From: Purshia tridentata
Lineage: Eukaryota; Streptophyta; Magnoliopsida; Rosales; Rosaceae
Assembly (NCBI GenBank): GCA_003254885.1
Contig: QANT01000648.1
Coordinates: forward strand, 1 to 64,000
Reading direction: 5' to 3'
Length of the DNA stretch: 64,000 nucleotides
Both the position numbers and the translations under genes were made by a program. Positions 25,923 to 38,900 of the stretch are shown here, piece after piece. Below the pieces are notes generated by a model that was not told where the DNA came from, searched no databases, and was given only the letters and a program-made list of their open reading frames with translations. Numbering within the stretch: position 1 is the stretch's first letter; every line of letters begins with the position of its first letter.

Positions 25923-28311
25923 TCATGCTGCTGCAGACTGTTTGTCGTCATGGTCTTCCAGATTCAAAGCTTGCAGCAGCTTTGGCCAGGATTCTGGAAT
26001 CCCTCCAGGAAGTTCAAACTCCAACAACTTTCCCCGACTGCGGTAGAACTCCTCCACAGGTTGACTCTGCAAGAAGCGAAGAACAACATGATATGAGATG
26101 CACAAATCACTAATTGAACCAAAAGTGAAAATTTTTGTTACTATAGTTGAGTAATGACTTAATAGTTTTCCCCATTTTAAAAGAGGAGGGAAAGGGAATT
26201 AATGACATAATCGTGTCTTGAATGGCCATTGTCCAAATGCAAACTCATAAAGACAATAAAGAGAAGCTCCACCTATTAGCCGATGTTGTTCCAATAAATC
26301 AATAAAGACATAATAGCCTTCTCATGCACAAAGAACAATGTCTTAGTAAGCATAGGTGGACATTTATGGGAAGAGTCAAAACAGGAACAGAACATGTGCC
26401 CACATAGAATAATTCCCAAGTCATCAATCCTAATTCCTAAGTAGGAAGAATGAGAAGTACCTTATATATTATATGTGGCTGTGTTTCAGCATGTATTTTA
26501 AACTTAAAAATTAATAATATACACGAGTTAGTCCTTGAAAAGGACGGAAAAGAACATCCAAGATGCTGAAACAATACCAGATCATTATATATACGGAGTC
26601 GTTCCTTAACAACTTCTTCAATGTCATCTGCTCGTGTGATAAGCTTTGATGCACAATGTGGAGGGGGAAGAAGTGGAGCCATATACATGCCAGGGTTTCC
26701 ATTCTCACCCTTAATGTCAATGCTGGCAACGTTATAATTTCCTCCACACTCACTACAAATCCTTCTTCCCAGGCACTTTGCAACTAAAGCCTCTTCACGA
26801 AGCTTTAGGTTGACCACCAAGTCAATGTCTGTTACTCCCTCTAAAATTTCCTGTAAAATAATCAGAATTCAGAAGGCAAGTTATAACCATACAGGTCAAA
26901 GTATTATATTTGAAATGAGTGGAGGGGGACAAGGTAGGGAAACTGAATTGGTCGTGCATGAGAATACTATTTACATTAATAATAGGCTTGGTTGCCAACT
27001 TAATGGCACAAAGTCAATGCTCGTCTTGTTCATCATCCATGTAGCCATTATAAAAGAAAAGAAATTCGTACTAATGAATGGTAGATGTTTTCAGTGTAAT
27101 AATTGTATGCAAATTTAATGTACAGAATTGATGATGGGACCAATGGGTAACAAATTTCTTATATAGCTATGCTAAATGAACACTGCTCATGAAGCTAGAA
27201 GAACTTAAAATCAAGTGCCTGACAAAAGCAAAGCACAACAAGACCCCATAATCCCGACTACCTTGTTTGAAACATGAAGTAGCTGAATAAAAATATTTCT
27301 GAGCCAAAATTTAAATAGGAAGAAATACAATAACATTTGAAAACAAAAGAAGCAAGACAGAAACACCGTTATCCCGGAATATGGAGGCAGTATAGTGCTG
27401 TGTGTGCCATGAGGGTATACTTGCAATATAAAATGCGATTACACAATAAACAAGCAATCCACTTCCGAAAGACCATAAACTTTTGTGCATGTTTGAACTC
27501 TACTAATCTCAACTACATCTTTCAATAACGACTACTCTGACTCTCTGAGTCAGTCATCTACACCTGCATGATCATTCTGTGCCTATTTGCTCTCGTTAAC
27601 ACAATATCCACTATTGGGTCCTTAGAAGTGATGAAGATCAACAAAAGCGACCAGAACTTAATAAACTCGATGATTTTTCAAGCGTTAATATGGCATAATG
27701 CATTTGGTGATGTATTAAGCATTTGAGAAACAAAACAACTAACAAGTAAACAAGTTGGAATAAATTACCGCCTGTCGAATAGTTCGAGGGAAGCCATCAA
27801 GAATAAAGCCAGATTCACCATTAGCTGCACCAGCTTCAAGACGATTCGACAACAAGTTTATTATAATCTCATCTGAAACCAATTTGCCCTGATTAACAAC
27901 CTCTGCAAGCTGCATTTTTTAATTTTTAACAAATTAAAAAGATAAAGAAGGAAGAAGAAGAATTAGCAGAAAGAAAGTGGAAAACCCTAATAAGGCTTAA
28001 GGGAAGGGTACCTGGCGACCGAGGGGACCGGAGGAGGAGAGCTCGTTGCGGACGAGATCGCCGGTGGCTATGTGAGGGACGCCGAGGAGAGTCGAGAGGC
28101 GAGAGGCGTAGGTGCCTTTGCCGACGCCTGGGCAACCCAGGAACACCCACTGGACATTCCTGTCCTTCACGTCTCGCTGCAGAGGAAGAGCCTTTGGCCC
28201 GAACTGAGTGGCGGCTTTAGGGTCAATTTCGGAATTTAGACAAGATGACGAACGGAAGCTCCGGACTGGGAAATAGGTTCCGGCTCTTAAAACGCGGCTC
28301 AAAACCGTCAT
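25923..28311 (-). CDS. Adenylate kinase, chloroplast/mitochondrial type
   Basis: Converts ATP + AMP to 2 ADP, balancing adenylates in an organelle. Exons in transcription order: 28311-28012, 27909-27769, 26850-26578, 26066-25923; 285 aa. Residues 1 to about 50 are Ser/Arg-rich with few acidic residues and look like a transit peptide ([20 protein letters not shown]). The P-loop GCPGVGKGT is at 59-67, followed by [18 protein letters not shown], the AMP/Mg segment FILDGFPRT and VNLKLREE. The lid is opened by [19 protein letters not shown], with LITRADD after it. It closely resembles Arabidopsis chloroplastic ADK1 (At2g37250) and its relative At2g39270. The latter, as I remember it, sits between UPF2 and a TBC gene, the same families found here. 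Which organelle it enters is not certain. Confidence 0.94.
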
Positions 28312-28359
28312 GGCAGGTAGTGAAAGTTAATTTTTGAGCTGCAAGCACAGAGAGACTGA

Positions 28360-28390
28360 GAAAAAGAGAGAGAGAGAGAGAGAGAGAAAC
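28360..28390. repeat. (AG)n microsatellite, adenylate kinase 5' leader
   Basis: A run of about 12 AG units lies about 55 bp upstream of the adenylate kinase start codon. It reads as CT on the coding strand, like the pyrimidine leaders of several other genes here. From 28391 to 29157 the sequence is promoter DNA and the 3' flank of TON1, with no gene seen. Confidence 0.85.
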
Positions 28391-29157
28391 AGAGGCTTTC
28401 GGTTCTGGTTTACCTTTTTTGGACTTTCCTCGAAGCCTGGAGCCCAGGAGGTTTTCCTTTCTCGTTCAAAACGTGCCACGACAGCACACGTGTTATAAAA
28501 TCGAGTGCTCTTCTCACAATGTTTTTTTTATAGAAAAAATCTACTGTTGAATTTTTTCTTAAAGACTTTTCTTCTTTATAAAATTATAATTATAGTGACG
28601 AGCCTCCTCGACATCGAAGAAAAATATCAGTGTGACTGCGAGTACATAAATTACTCAAAAAAACACAAATTAAAGAAGCTCTAAACATGATTGCATAATT
28701 CAATGATTTGATTAACAATAGAGTATTATTTGAAATTATTTGCTGTAATGCTGATAACTGATTACAGTGCTCCAAGTAATTTCAGCTTGTGGGTGCATAT
28801 AAATCTCTATTGTGGCTGACTGTCAATTGCTTGTGTGTTCAGAACAAACCTAAACATGATTGCATTATGAAGGTCACTGGGTTGTGGCCTATCAGAACTC
28901 AGAAAAACACCTGCCAATCTTGGCAATTACATGCAATTTCAGACCCATCTTACATGAAAACTGTAAGCAAGAAGCAGTTAATAATATAGGTTTTTAAAAG
29001 GGTAAAAATTTAAATTAAATAAAGAAAACACTCGAACAAAGCACTAAATCAAATCGGAATACAGCATATAATCTTACATATAACAATCAACATCACTATC
29101 ATTGAAGGATAACAAATAAAATACATTTGCAGTTATACAAGGGTTGTCATCATTCAG

Positions 29158-31208
29158 CTACATCTGGTCAGCCCTGCCATCATCCTCACTAATTCCATCC
29201 CCTGCATGCCTGCAGTCAGAACAAGCAGTTAAGGCTAAGAAAACAATGCACAAGAACCATGTCACAAACACAAATCGCAAATCAACTATATGATCCCACA
29301 GAAAATGCAACCCATCCCACTTCTCTTTTGATTAAACCACCTGAGAAATGAGATTTTATTGCCTTGATTTAAACTCTTCTATCTCTAGCATTTTGCATGT
29401 CTTTCAGTTTTTTTAGAAGGAAACCTTTTCATACTCTAAAGTGAATATAACTAATAGGGGTTCAGAACTTACCGCCAAGATGAGGTTAGATTTCGAGCTT
29501 TTCTATCCAGTTGAAGGTTTTCCATGGCACTCGAAGCTCGAATGACATCCTCTGGAAGTTCATCACTGTCATATCTCCAATTGTACTCTTCTTTCCGGTA
29601 ACCAGACATGGAGGACCCAACTCTCCGATCTGAATGCTAGAATGTATCAGATAAACAGAAACAAAAGCAAGAAGATAAAGGAAGAACATAAAAAATAGCT
29701 GTCACTCACCAGATGAGTGGGAAGCAGCACCAGGCCTAGCATAAGCAGACCAACAAACTAATATCAATTAAGGGTTAAGGGGAAAGAAAAAAGAGACTAA
29801 ATAAATATAAAAGACGGAAGCAATATAGTAGGTTCAGCACCTTCCCAGTGGAGGTAGGCCTCCGACAACAGACGATGATGAGGGTCTTCGCATGTTCCGA
29901 GACTCTACATTCGAAATGGACTCTGCTTCTGAAGTAGTTAGCCTCCTTCCAGTACCCCTTGCTTGAGATAAATTCTGTAGGAAAAAAAAAAAAAAACTAC
30001 TGTAACAATGTACTTTGTTCTTTCATAAGTCAAATTAATGAACTTGGAGTTCAGCAATATTGATGACAAAATCAAGCATGAAGAATAAGCTATTTCATAT
30101 GATGCTGAGAGTTTTTTATATTCATTTTAAGAAATCTTCCAGTAGTAACCAATTGATATTGTAGCACATAAACCCAAATAATATACCAAAAAACTAGCAA
30201 ATCAAATAATATCAAACCTCAAACTTCAAAAATCCTTCAAGCACATCCAAAAGCAAAGGACCGCTGTCCCCATTTCTGTTAAGATCATATCCATTCTTGT
30301 TACTAAAATCCTTCAACTCAGCTTTCCAAGAATCCTTTTGCTGCAATTCAACAAAAACAAAAGCAACATTCATTTGCGTAAGATAAACAGGGCATTAGTT
30401 CAAAACGTAATGCAAAAACCCAGAACTTTCTGCATTAAAAATGTTGTTCGATTACCATATTACACTCGGGCAGATAGACTTTAAGCGTGTGGTTTAGTTG
30501 CGCCCAGTCCAAGTATTCGCATATCAGTGCCGTAAGCAACCTTCCTACAATGAGAACATCATAATGAAATTAAGCTGATGAACAAAATCGAATGACTTTT
30601 ATTTAAATAAAGAAAAAAACCATGGGATCAGTAGAAGAACCTGAGGGAGAAGCATGGAGTTGTTTCGCACGATCGTTGCAGCTACCGAGTAATGCCGGAG
30701 GCAAGCCTTCGTCTTTCTCGATGACCTTGTCCTCCTCTTCAATTGCCTCAAACACACTTGCTCTCAACTCAGCCTGCGAACACGTAAATTAGCAAACGAA
30801 CCCAAAGAAATAAAGCATTTCTTGAATGGATAATAAAAACTTCCAGAAATTACAAATTACAGCCTAATTTTGCAAAACAGGGATCGCATTAGCTTCAAAT
30901 TTCACTAAAGCAAAAGAAGTTACGAGCTTTCAAATTACAAAACCCTAGCCAGCCAAAGTCAACTAAACTAGGGGCACCATTTCAGCGATTAGAAAGAAAA
31001 AAAAACCTCGTTTTGGGTTCAAATCAGCTGCGAATTCACACTGGGGAGATCCAGAGGGGAAAGCTAGAGGGCAATAGAGGAAAATGGAGAAAAGATAGAG
31101 GGTAAAAAGGAGAATTTGTACCCGGATCTTGGCGAGAACGCCCTTCTTCTCGAGGGTCCGAGTGACCAAAGTCTTGAGGTCCATCATCTCCCTCGTGTAG
31201 TCGTCCAT
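29158..31208 (-). CDS. TON1: TONNEAU1 (TON1), FOP-like centrosomal-type protein
   Basis: TON1 works in the TTP complex with TRM proteins and a PP2A regulatory subunit to organise cortical microtubules and the preprophase band, setting the plant division plane. Exons in transcription order: 31208-31122, 30773-30641, 30544-30456, 30340-30218, 29974-29841, 29735-29710, 29629-29473, 29209-29158; 266 aa against about 260 in Arabidopsis. Exons of 26 and 52 bp are phase consistent. The start MDDYTREMMDLKTLVTRTLE is diagnostic. A LisH-like segment follows around residues 73-100 (GRLLTALICEYLDWAQLNHT), as in FOP/OFD1 relatives. The Ser/Arg-rich second half contains SGYRKEEYNWRYDSDELPED, and the tail is DDGRADQM. 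Arabidopsis has a tandem pair, TON1A/TON1B; only one copy is seen here. Confidence 0.95.
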
Positions 31209-32555
31209 GTCTCTCTCCTTGTTCGTCCTTGAGTTTCAAAGTGAGAGGGGTTTGATTGGGGTTTCAGAGAGCGAGTGAGAAGTCTCTCTATCAGCGTTTT
31301 GAATTTCGCAGCTTTCTTCGATGCTTTGAGGTATAGAAATTTGTCGAATTGAGAGCAGTGGGTGTAATTATGGTTAATTAGATGATTGTGGGTTCCAGTG
31401 GAGGGAAGGTACGGTTAGCCGGTATAATAGTCTGGGCTGACGCTGTGTGAAGTTACGGGTTTGGGCCAGAAAATATGGGTTTGGGCCTTTAATTAAGCCC
31501 ATGAGTCCAAAACCAGCCTGCTAATGCAATTATGACTGTAATTAGATATGGTTTTCCTTCATTGCAGGAGCATGATTACACCACCAACCATATACCAATG
31601 TTTTTGACTCTTCATTCCTCTCCAAGAGAACCCAAGGATCTGTGTAAATTCTTAAAGAATTTGAGTCTTTTGCAAAAGAAAGGTTCTTTAATAAAAACTA
31701 TTCACAAACACTGGACTCAGCTTGAGAGAGAAGCAAAGATTATGCTTTTGCAAGAAACAAAAATATATCATCTTCACCAATGCGGGAAGAGGAAGATGCA
31801 GTCATCAAAAAAGCTTAGCAAAAGCTTGCTCTCTCCATAAAATAAAGAAATTAAATTAAATTTGAATTACTTTTCAATTAAAGAATCTAATTAATTAAGT
31901 ATGTAAGTTTTAATTTGAAAACGTAATATTATTTTACTGTCAAACTATCACGCAAGATAATATTTTTTAACACATATATTTTATATATCACATCTTTTTC
32001 TTTTCACCAGCAATAATCGATCAACAACTTGGCGCACCATCTTCTTTTTATACATCTAAAAAATACTTGTAGTGTGACACTATAAATTTATCTATTTTTT
32101 TTATCATATTATGGCATAATGTAACTTTATAACGTGTAGAATAACTTTTGACTTCGATGTTAGAATTTAATTCTCCACTCTCGTGCGTAATATCTAAGCA
32201 AGAAAGGGATTATGCCTAATATCCAAAAAAATTGCATGAGTGATCCATCGATCATACTCTCTCAATCGATTGGTTCTACTATGAACGTGTCTAGAGAAGG
32301 ACTGCATGTATTCATTCCCCTTCTATTTCTCCCTCCAAAGTTTAAAACAGAATTAGTTGCTGTACAAACCGTACTTCTGCTTTCATTTCATTTCGTTGCA
32401 AAAAGCACACTCCTCTCTCTCTCTCTCTCCCTCTCTCTATGTTCTTCTCTGCTTAAAAGCCCAAGACTGGTATCCTCTCACCTACACACAGTACACACCC
32501 TCCCACTCTCTCAGTGCTCCGACTTTAACCCTAACATTTTAGATTTCTTCCTCCA
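31209..32555. other. Intergenic region between divergent TON1 and LTA4H-type genes
   Basis: Shared promoter region. The AT-rich middle (31840-32180) has no gene. The ORF at 31532-31840 has no recognisable features. A CT-rich tract with a (CT)n run at 32411-32438 lies in the probable leader of the aminopeptidase gene. Confidence 0.6.
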
Positions 32556-35188
32556 ATGGCGCCCATTGATCCCCACTCGTTCACCGATTCGACTCACCCA
32601 CTCGCCACCCACATCTCCCTCTCTCTCTTCTTCGACTTCCCCTCCTCCACCATCCACGCCTCCGCCCTGCTCACCCTCCCCAGCCCCCACTCCGGTCCAC
32701 TCTCCCTTGACACCCGCTCACTCACCGTCCTCTCTGTTCTCGACCCCCAATCCTCTGCTCCGCTCCCTTTCTCCCTCTCCCCTCCTGACCCAATCCGAGG
32801 CACCCACCTCACCGTCACCCTCCCCTCCCCCCCTATCTCCTCCCTCCTCGTCCTCTTCGCCACCTCACCCTCCTCCACCGCCCTCCAGTGGCTCTCTCCC
32901 CCCCAGACCTTCAACAAAACGCTGCCGTTCGTCTACACCCAGTGCCAGGCTATCCACGCGCGCTCCGTCTTTCCCTGCCAGGACACCCCCGCCGCGCGCG
33001 TGCGCTACACCGCCCTCCTCAACGTCCCCAGCCAACTCTCCGCCGTCATGGCCGCGCGCCACTTGGGGCGCCGCGACCCCGTCAACGGCGAGGGCTCGGC
33101 TCTGGTAGGCGTCGGCGACGCCGTGTGGTGCGCCGGGGGTAGAGTCGTCGAGGAGTTCGCGATGGAGCAGCCGGTGCCGCCGTACCTGTTCGCGTTCGCC
33201 GTCGGCGAGCTAGGGTTCCGGGAGGTTGGCCCGAGGACGAGGGTTTACGCCGAGGCGGTACCGTCGGTGCTCGAAGCGGCGGCGAGGGAGTTCGCGAGCA
33301 CTGAGGACATGATCAGGCAGGGGGAGGCCCTTTTCGGGCCCTACGACTGGGAGCGGTTCGATTTGCTGGTGATGACGCCGAGCTTTCCGTACGGCGGCAT
33401 GGAGAATCCGAGGATGGTGTTCTTGACGCCGACGGTGCTGAAGGGCGACTCCAGCGGCGCGCAGGTGGTGGCGCACGAGCTCGGGCATAGCTGGACTGGG
33501 AACTTGATCACCAACAAGACTAATGAGCATTTTTGGCTGAATGAGGTATCACATTGTTAAGAATCTCTGATTCTCTGATAGGTGCATTTAAGATTCAAGC
33601 GGATTGTGAATTTGGTTCTAGTTTCTTGGTTTAGATTCTTGTTTACTGGTTGGTTTTTGAGCTCTTATATTCAATATTGGATAGTATATTTAAATGTCCA
33701 ATTATGCTTGTGGATTGTGGTCAATTTTAAGTGTTGTTCTTTTAGATTTGAATATAGTCCAGCTTTTAGAAGTATAACATAAGGGTATTTGTATAATATC
33801 TAGGCAAGGAGATTTTGGGGTTGATTATGTTTCTTGCGAGTGAGGTTAGTGTGTTATTGTCATTTATTGTTGCAGGGTTTCACAACTTATGCTGAGAGGA
33901 GAATTGTTGAGGCTGTACAAGGTGAGGACAGAGCTGCATTGAATATTGGAATCGGCTGGCGGGGTTTAAACAAGGAAATGGAGAGATTCAAGGATAACAT
34001 GGAGTTCACAAAGCTGAAAAACAATCAGGAAGGAGTGGACCCTGATGATATATATTCTGAAGTTCCATATGAGAAAGGTTTCCAGTTTCTATGGCGTATT
34101 GAGCGTCAGGTAGGTGGATTACAGCTTCTTTGTCTCTTGATATCATCTTATAAAAAAGATTTGATTGTTATTTATTTTCTTTGGAATGTTTAGGTTGGAA
34201 GGCCTGCATTTGATGACTTTATCAAGAAATATATTGCCACCTTCAAGTTCAAATCGATTGATACCGATACATTTCTTGATTTCCTGAAATCAAACCTACC
34301 TGGAATAGAGAAAGAGATTGACTTGACATTGTGGACTGAGGGCACTGGTATCCCTCCTGATGCCTATGAACCAGTTTCAAGTATATATCAAAATATTATG
34401 TCGATGGCGAATGAGTTTAAGCTGGGTAGGATGCCAAGGGAGGATGAAGTTACTGATTGGCGAGGGCAGGAATGGGAGCTCTACTTGGAGAACCTGCCCA
34501 AATCTATTGAAGCTTTGCAGGTAGTGTTGTGTTTCGTCTTCTCAAGGGCTATTATATTACGTTGTTTTTTATGACCTGATTTTATAACAGGGATCTGCTT
34601 CTTACTTTATAAGCAGTAAGCAGTTATATCTGCATGGCACAGTATCTAGACTCCTGTATAAACTTTAGAAACATTCTTCTGATATACTTTGTTCTATTTT
34701 TTATTTTGTCCTTTTCTGATCACATATCTATCTTCGTTTTCTCAGAACCAAAGATGCTATAATTGTCAACCATATAATAATAAAGCTTCCTATGAGCTCA
34801 TTTTTGTGTCAGCATTCTGTTTTCAATGCATGAACAATCTTTTCTAAATTTAATGTTGTCTCATCATCATGGTATGTGTTTGGATTTGCAGATTGTAGCC
34901 TTGAACTCGCGCTACAGGCTGTCGGAATCGAAAAATTATGATGTGAAGGTGGCATTTCTTGAACTGGCCATTGCTTCCAAGTGCAAAGATTACTATGGTG
35001 AGGTGGAGAAAACCTTAAAGGAAGTTGGGAGGAAGAAGTACCTTGTCCCACTCTACACTGCTCTTGTGGAAGGCACTGGAAAGGAAGAAGAGAAGATTTT
35101 GGCTAAAAGGGTGTTTGCAGAGGCTCGTGACTCTTATCACCCTATAGCTCAAGGTGTGGTTGAGACAATTCTAAATAAGCACGTCTAG
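32556..35188 (+). CDS. Leukotriene-A4-hydrolase-type aminopeptidase (M1 family)
   Basis: Zinc aminopeptidase of the LTA4H/aminopeptidase-B branch, expected in the cytosol. In plants it trims peptides or acts as an epoxide hydrolase. Exons: 32556-33545, 33876-34109, 34194-34520, 34892-35188; 615 aa, the usual length. The substrate-binding GGMEN is at 280-284. The zinc site is HELGH at 307-311 with third ligand Glu330, exactly 18 residues on (HExxHx18E). The intron falls straight after that Glu codon. The proton-donor region EVPYEKGFQFLWRIE is in exon 2. The C-terminal helical domain runs IVALNSRY to ILNKHV. Arabidopsis At5g13520 is the likely counterpart. Exon 1 is strikingly C- and GC-rich compared with everything around it, including the gene's other exons. 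Confidence 0.95.
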
Positions 35189-35980
35189 AATGGAGTGACT
35201 TTGAGAATGTAAATCTTAATGAACCATAATTCTGAAGCAAATACTTGATGCCATTGTTGGCTATGTTAATCTCTGAGATCCCTAGGCTAGCCTTGATGAC
35301 CGATTTTGTTGAATGCATGCATCTATCTTCGTTGATGCCTTTGCTGATATAATCTTGTCACATAATTTGCACGGAAATCTCGTAAGTAGAGTAATGATCT
35401 TTGTATTACATTTCCTGATGATGTTGCTGATGTTCCTTGGAGGAGATTGAACCCCTAACTCCATTTTATTATATATTATTTTTAAGATTACGCTTATCAA
35501 ATTTGGGAAAAATGACTTGACCCTTCGATTTGCTGGTCTGGAATAATAAAATTCTCTTCTTCTTTTTTGGGTTGAAGAACAGCATCTATTGTTTATGTGT
35601 CAATAAAATTCTTTTCACAAAAAGTATATGAACCTTCATTAGTTTTAGACCAGAAACACATCATGTGATAAAGACAAAAAATAATGGCTACAAAAGATAT
35701 GCTACTAAGAAGAAAATGGAAAAGGAAAGGGAGTTACTTTACATACCCACCACCATAGTGGAATTGTGGAACGAAACAAACGCACTACAACACTACCTTT
35801 CTCAGGTGGTACGGGTGCCATTATTCTGTCTCAGCCTTATAAGAGGTGGTTGATCCAATTTTCTCTCGGCCATACAAGCAACACCAAGTCTATACATTAT
35901 CTGATTATCATTTCAAATACAATTTTTTGTTTTGGTTCTGTATTTTATCTTTTGCGGCAGGTGGGGTTCAAATTCTCCAT
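35189..35980. other. Convergent 3' flank
   Basis: The 3' untranslated and intergenic DNA between the aminopeptidase (plus) and HAD hydrolase (minus). AATAAA occurs near 35544 and 35602. No further gene is seen. Confidence 0.55.
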
Positions 35981-38900
35981 TTAAGAAGTTCCTTCTCTTT
36001 TCAGAATGTAGTCTACTGCCTCTTCTACAGTATCCACAACCTACATCACCGGCAAAGGGATAGAAAATTATACACATTATGCAATCAAATGCAACCGTGC
36101 AAGATATTAGTTATTACACATTTTCCAGATTACAAGTGACAAACAAACACCCAGATATTTGGGTGATGAATATATACAGTAAACCCACGTTTCCAAACAT
36201 GAATTTGATCACAACTTCTTGATTCGTATATCCAACTTACCAGATCTGCTGGAAACTCCGCATGATTATCTTTCCCCTTAAAAACACCTGTCCTTGTCAA
36301 AATAGAAAACCAAGGATGTCCAGCCTGATAATCAGGTGTAATGATAAATGTTAAAATACATTCAAAACATTCAATAATAAAAATTTTCACCATAAGGAAA
36401 AAGGCAAACCTGCTGAGCACCTTTGACATCAACTGCAGGGTTGTCACCAATCATATAAAGGGTTTCAAAACCATGTGACTGAGAGTCTCCATTATTTGTA
36501 ACATGATCATCACAATGAGATGGTTGAAGCTGTGCCAATATAGCTTCAGTGTTCTTAAATACAAACAGATTCGGTTTTCCAAAGCATACATATTCCAAAG
36601 CATTATGGTGAATTCTGCAGCAAGGCCGAAAATATATTATATTTACCGAAGGCAGCTCATGGACTACATATAACAGAATAACTTCTATGCAGTTCAGGTG
36701 TGCATAAACATGCATTTATAAATTATTTTGTGACACAAGATGGCTAACAGTTCAAGATTTTAAATATCACATTTTGGTAAAAATTAGTTTCCCAAAATAA
36801 ATCAACTAGTTCCCATATGGATGAGGTATGATAATTAATGAGTTGGGGTTTCTTGAAATGGGGACCAAAGAACAAATGTTGCTTTAAAGCCATCTGATAG
36901 CCCAATTATGAGCTCGCATAGATACATTACAACCAAAGAGCCAGTCATTGACTAAATGCTCATTCAAATGTGCCGGCACGCAAATTTTTAGGATTTTAAA
37001 CATTTTGATCATGACACAATAACCCAGTCTTACCGGTTGAAGATGCTTTCTAGTGCAATTCTGAAAGCACCCATTCCAAGTCGTTCAGAAGGAAATGCAG
37101 CCTGTATGTGAAGTAGGCAGCTGATCAGACAACCCCAAGTATCATGTGAAACTTAAAATCGGACTAAAAAAAAAAATAAAGGAAGTTAATGATGAAAATA
37201 AGGGAAGAGGACCTATTTGATACACATGACGGTGCATCAAAGGTGTTCAGGGGCATAGTACATGATTCATTGGGTCCAGAAAGCAGATCCCATACTCCAG
37301 AAAACTTATCAGACGATAATTAAGAATAAGACTGAAATTTCTGTTGTGCAGGCTATTCAATAATTATGGGTTCCCACTTTCATTTTATTGATGTAATTTG
37401 GTCAACCAAACAAATTGTTTCTTATATTCTCCCAATTCAGTGTCCAGTTTATAATGAATCATAGTGACCAACCTGATATTCAAGATCGTCTGCAGCAAAA
37501 TATAGAGGCGGTTGATGCCCATTCCCTTGTCCAGGAAGCCCTCCGGATCTTAAAATGTCACAGAGAACCTAATTAAATTCATGAATCAGTAAAATTTGAA
37601 AATCTTGGATGCACTGATTCTCTAATAATGCAATCTAAGCATTAAAACTGAAAAAATACCTGAATGTCCCTGCCCCAATCCACAGGATCGCTGACAACAA
37701 AAGCCGCGCCAACCCTGTCAGAGTAAACATCATATCTTGGCACTGACTCCTTGGGGTGGCTACAGCAATCTATTGCCTGCTTAGTTCTCCACATCTTATA
37801 TTGAGATACAGGGTCAACATTCTTGAAGTAGGATGCATACTCATCTAACGAGAGAACTTTTCTGTCATCAAAGATAAATTTAGCTATTTCTTATTCGTAC
37901 AAAAATCTAGCAAAATAAGGTATTGAATTCAAACTCAGAAGACACTGCAATCAAGAAGAACCAATACTTTCCGGTAAAAACTTACTTGAAACCATACTCA
38001 GACATTACAAGAGCTGGTTCCCCTTTTCCAACAGCAATTAAAAATTCATTTTCATATCTGAATAAAACAGATAAAATGGCCACAACATAAGACGATGAAA
38101 ATAGGTTGGTACACTGTTTACACTCTTTTTTTGAAAGGAATTGTTTACACTCTAAACTATAGAAAGTCATCACCCTAGTACAAACACCGCTTAGTAGTCT
38201 ATGATTAACTTACAAAAACATAAATTGGATTTCTTATTCAGTAATGGTAATTGCATGAAACTTGTATTTTAACAAACAGTGGAATCAGATGCTGTTAGAG
38301 TGACATAAACTTGGTTGCTACAACTAAATCAGGAATATACATGACTGACAATTAAAGAACTCTTTGAATCCTTATCTCTAACATATGATGAAGTGTCTAT
38401 TTACTATTTTATGGTCTGAATCATATTGGCAACCACAGTCATCACAAAAGATGCAGCAACCTCCTGGTAAGGACTGTGCATTTGTGCAACCAGCAGCAAA
38501 ATTCATGCTGGTATCATTGCCAAATCCAGTTCAACACAGCATTGTCCAAATTTGAATCTTATTATCTTTTTATATTTTATATTTATTTTTTTCATATGAA
38601 ACATTCCAGTATGAATTTTCCCCAGCTGAAGCATCCCATCTATTGATACCTTGTCGTTGCCTTGTGTGCATAATTTTTTATATTTTATATTTTATTTTAT
38701 GTTTCCTAGGGTAAAGTATTGTAACTCAAAGATAGTATAAAAACAAGGAGACCCACGATCAGACTGGACTTAATACCTAATACATCAAAATTACAATTCT
38801 ATGTAGAAAAGGATTCATGTGAAACTGACATATACCTCCTCAACAAATTTTTAAAAGGGGTGTGACCCTGTACAACCTGCATCAGGATAACACAAAGAAG

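Noticed and set aside
32212-33108. 298-aa plus-strand ORF overlapping the aminopeptidase exon 1
   Set aside because: Pro/Ser-rich shadow of the C-rich exon in another frame; the true frame has a complete M1 peptidase with its zinc motif.
32594-33530. Minus-strand ORFs opposite the aminopeptidase exon 1
   Set aside because: Low-complexity Gly/Arg/Glu frames produced by GC-rich coding DNA on the other strand.
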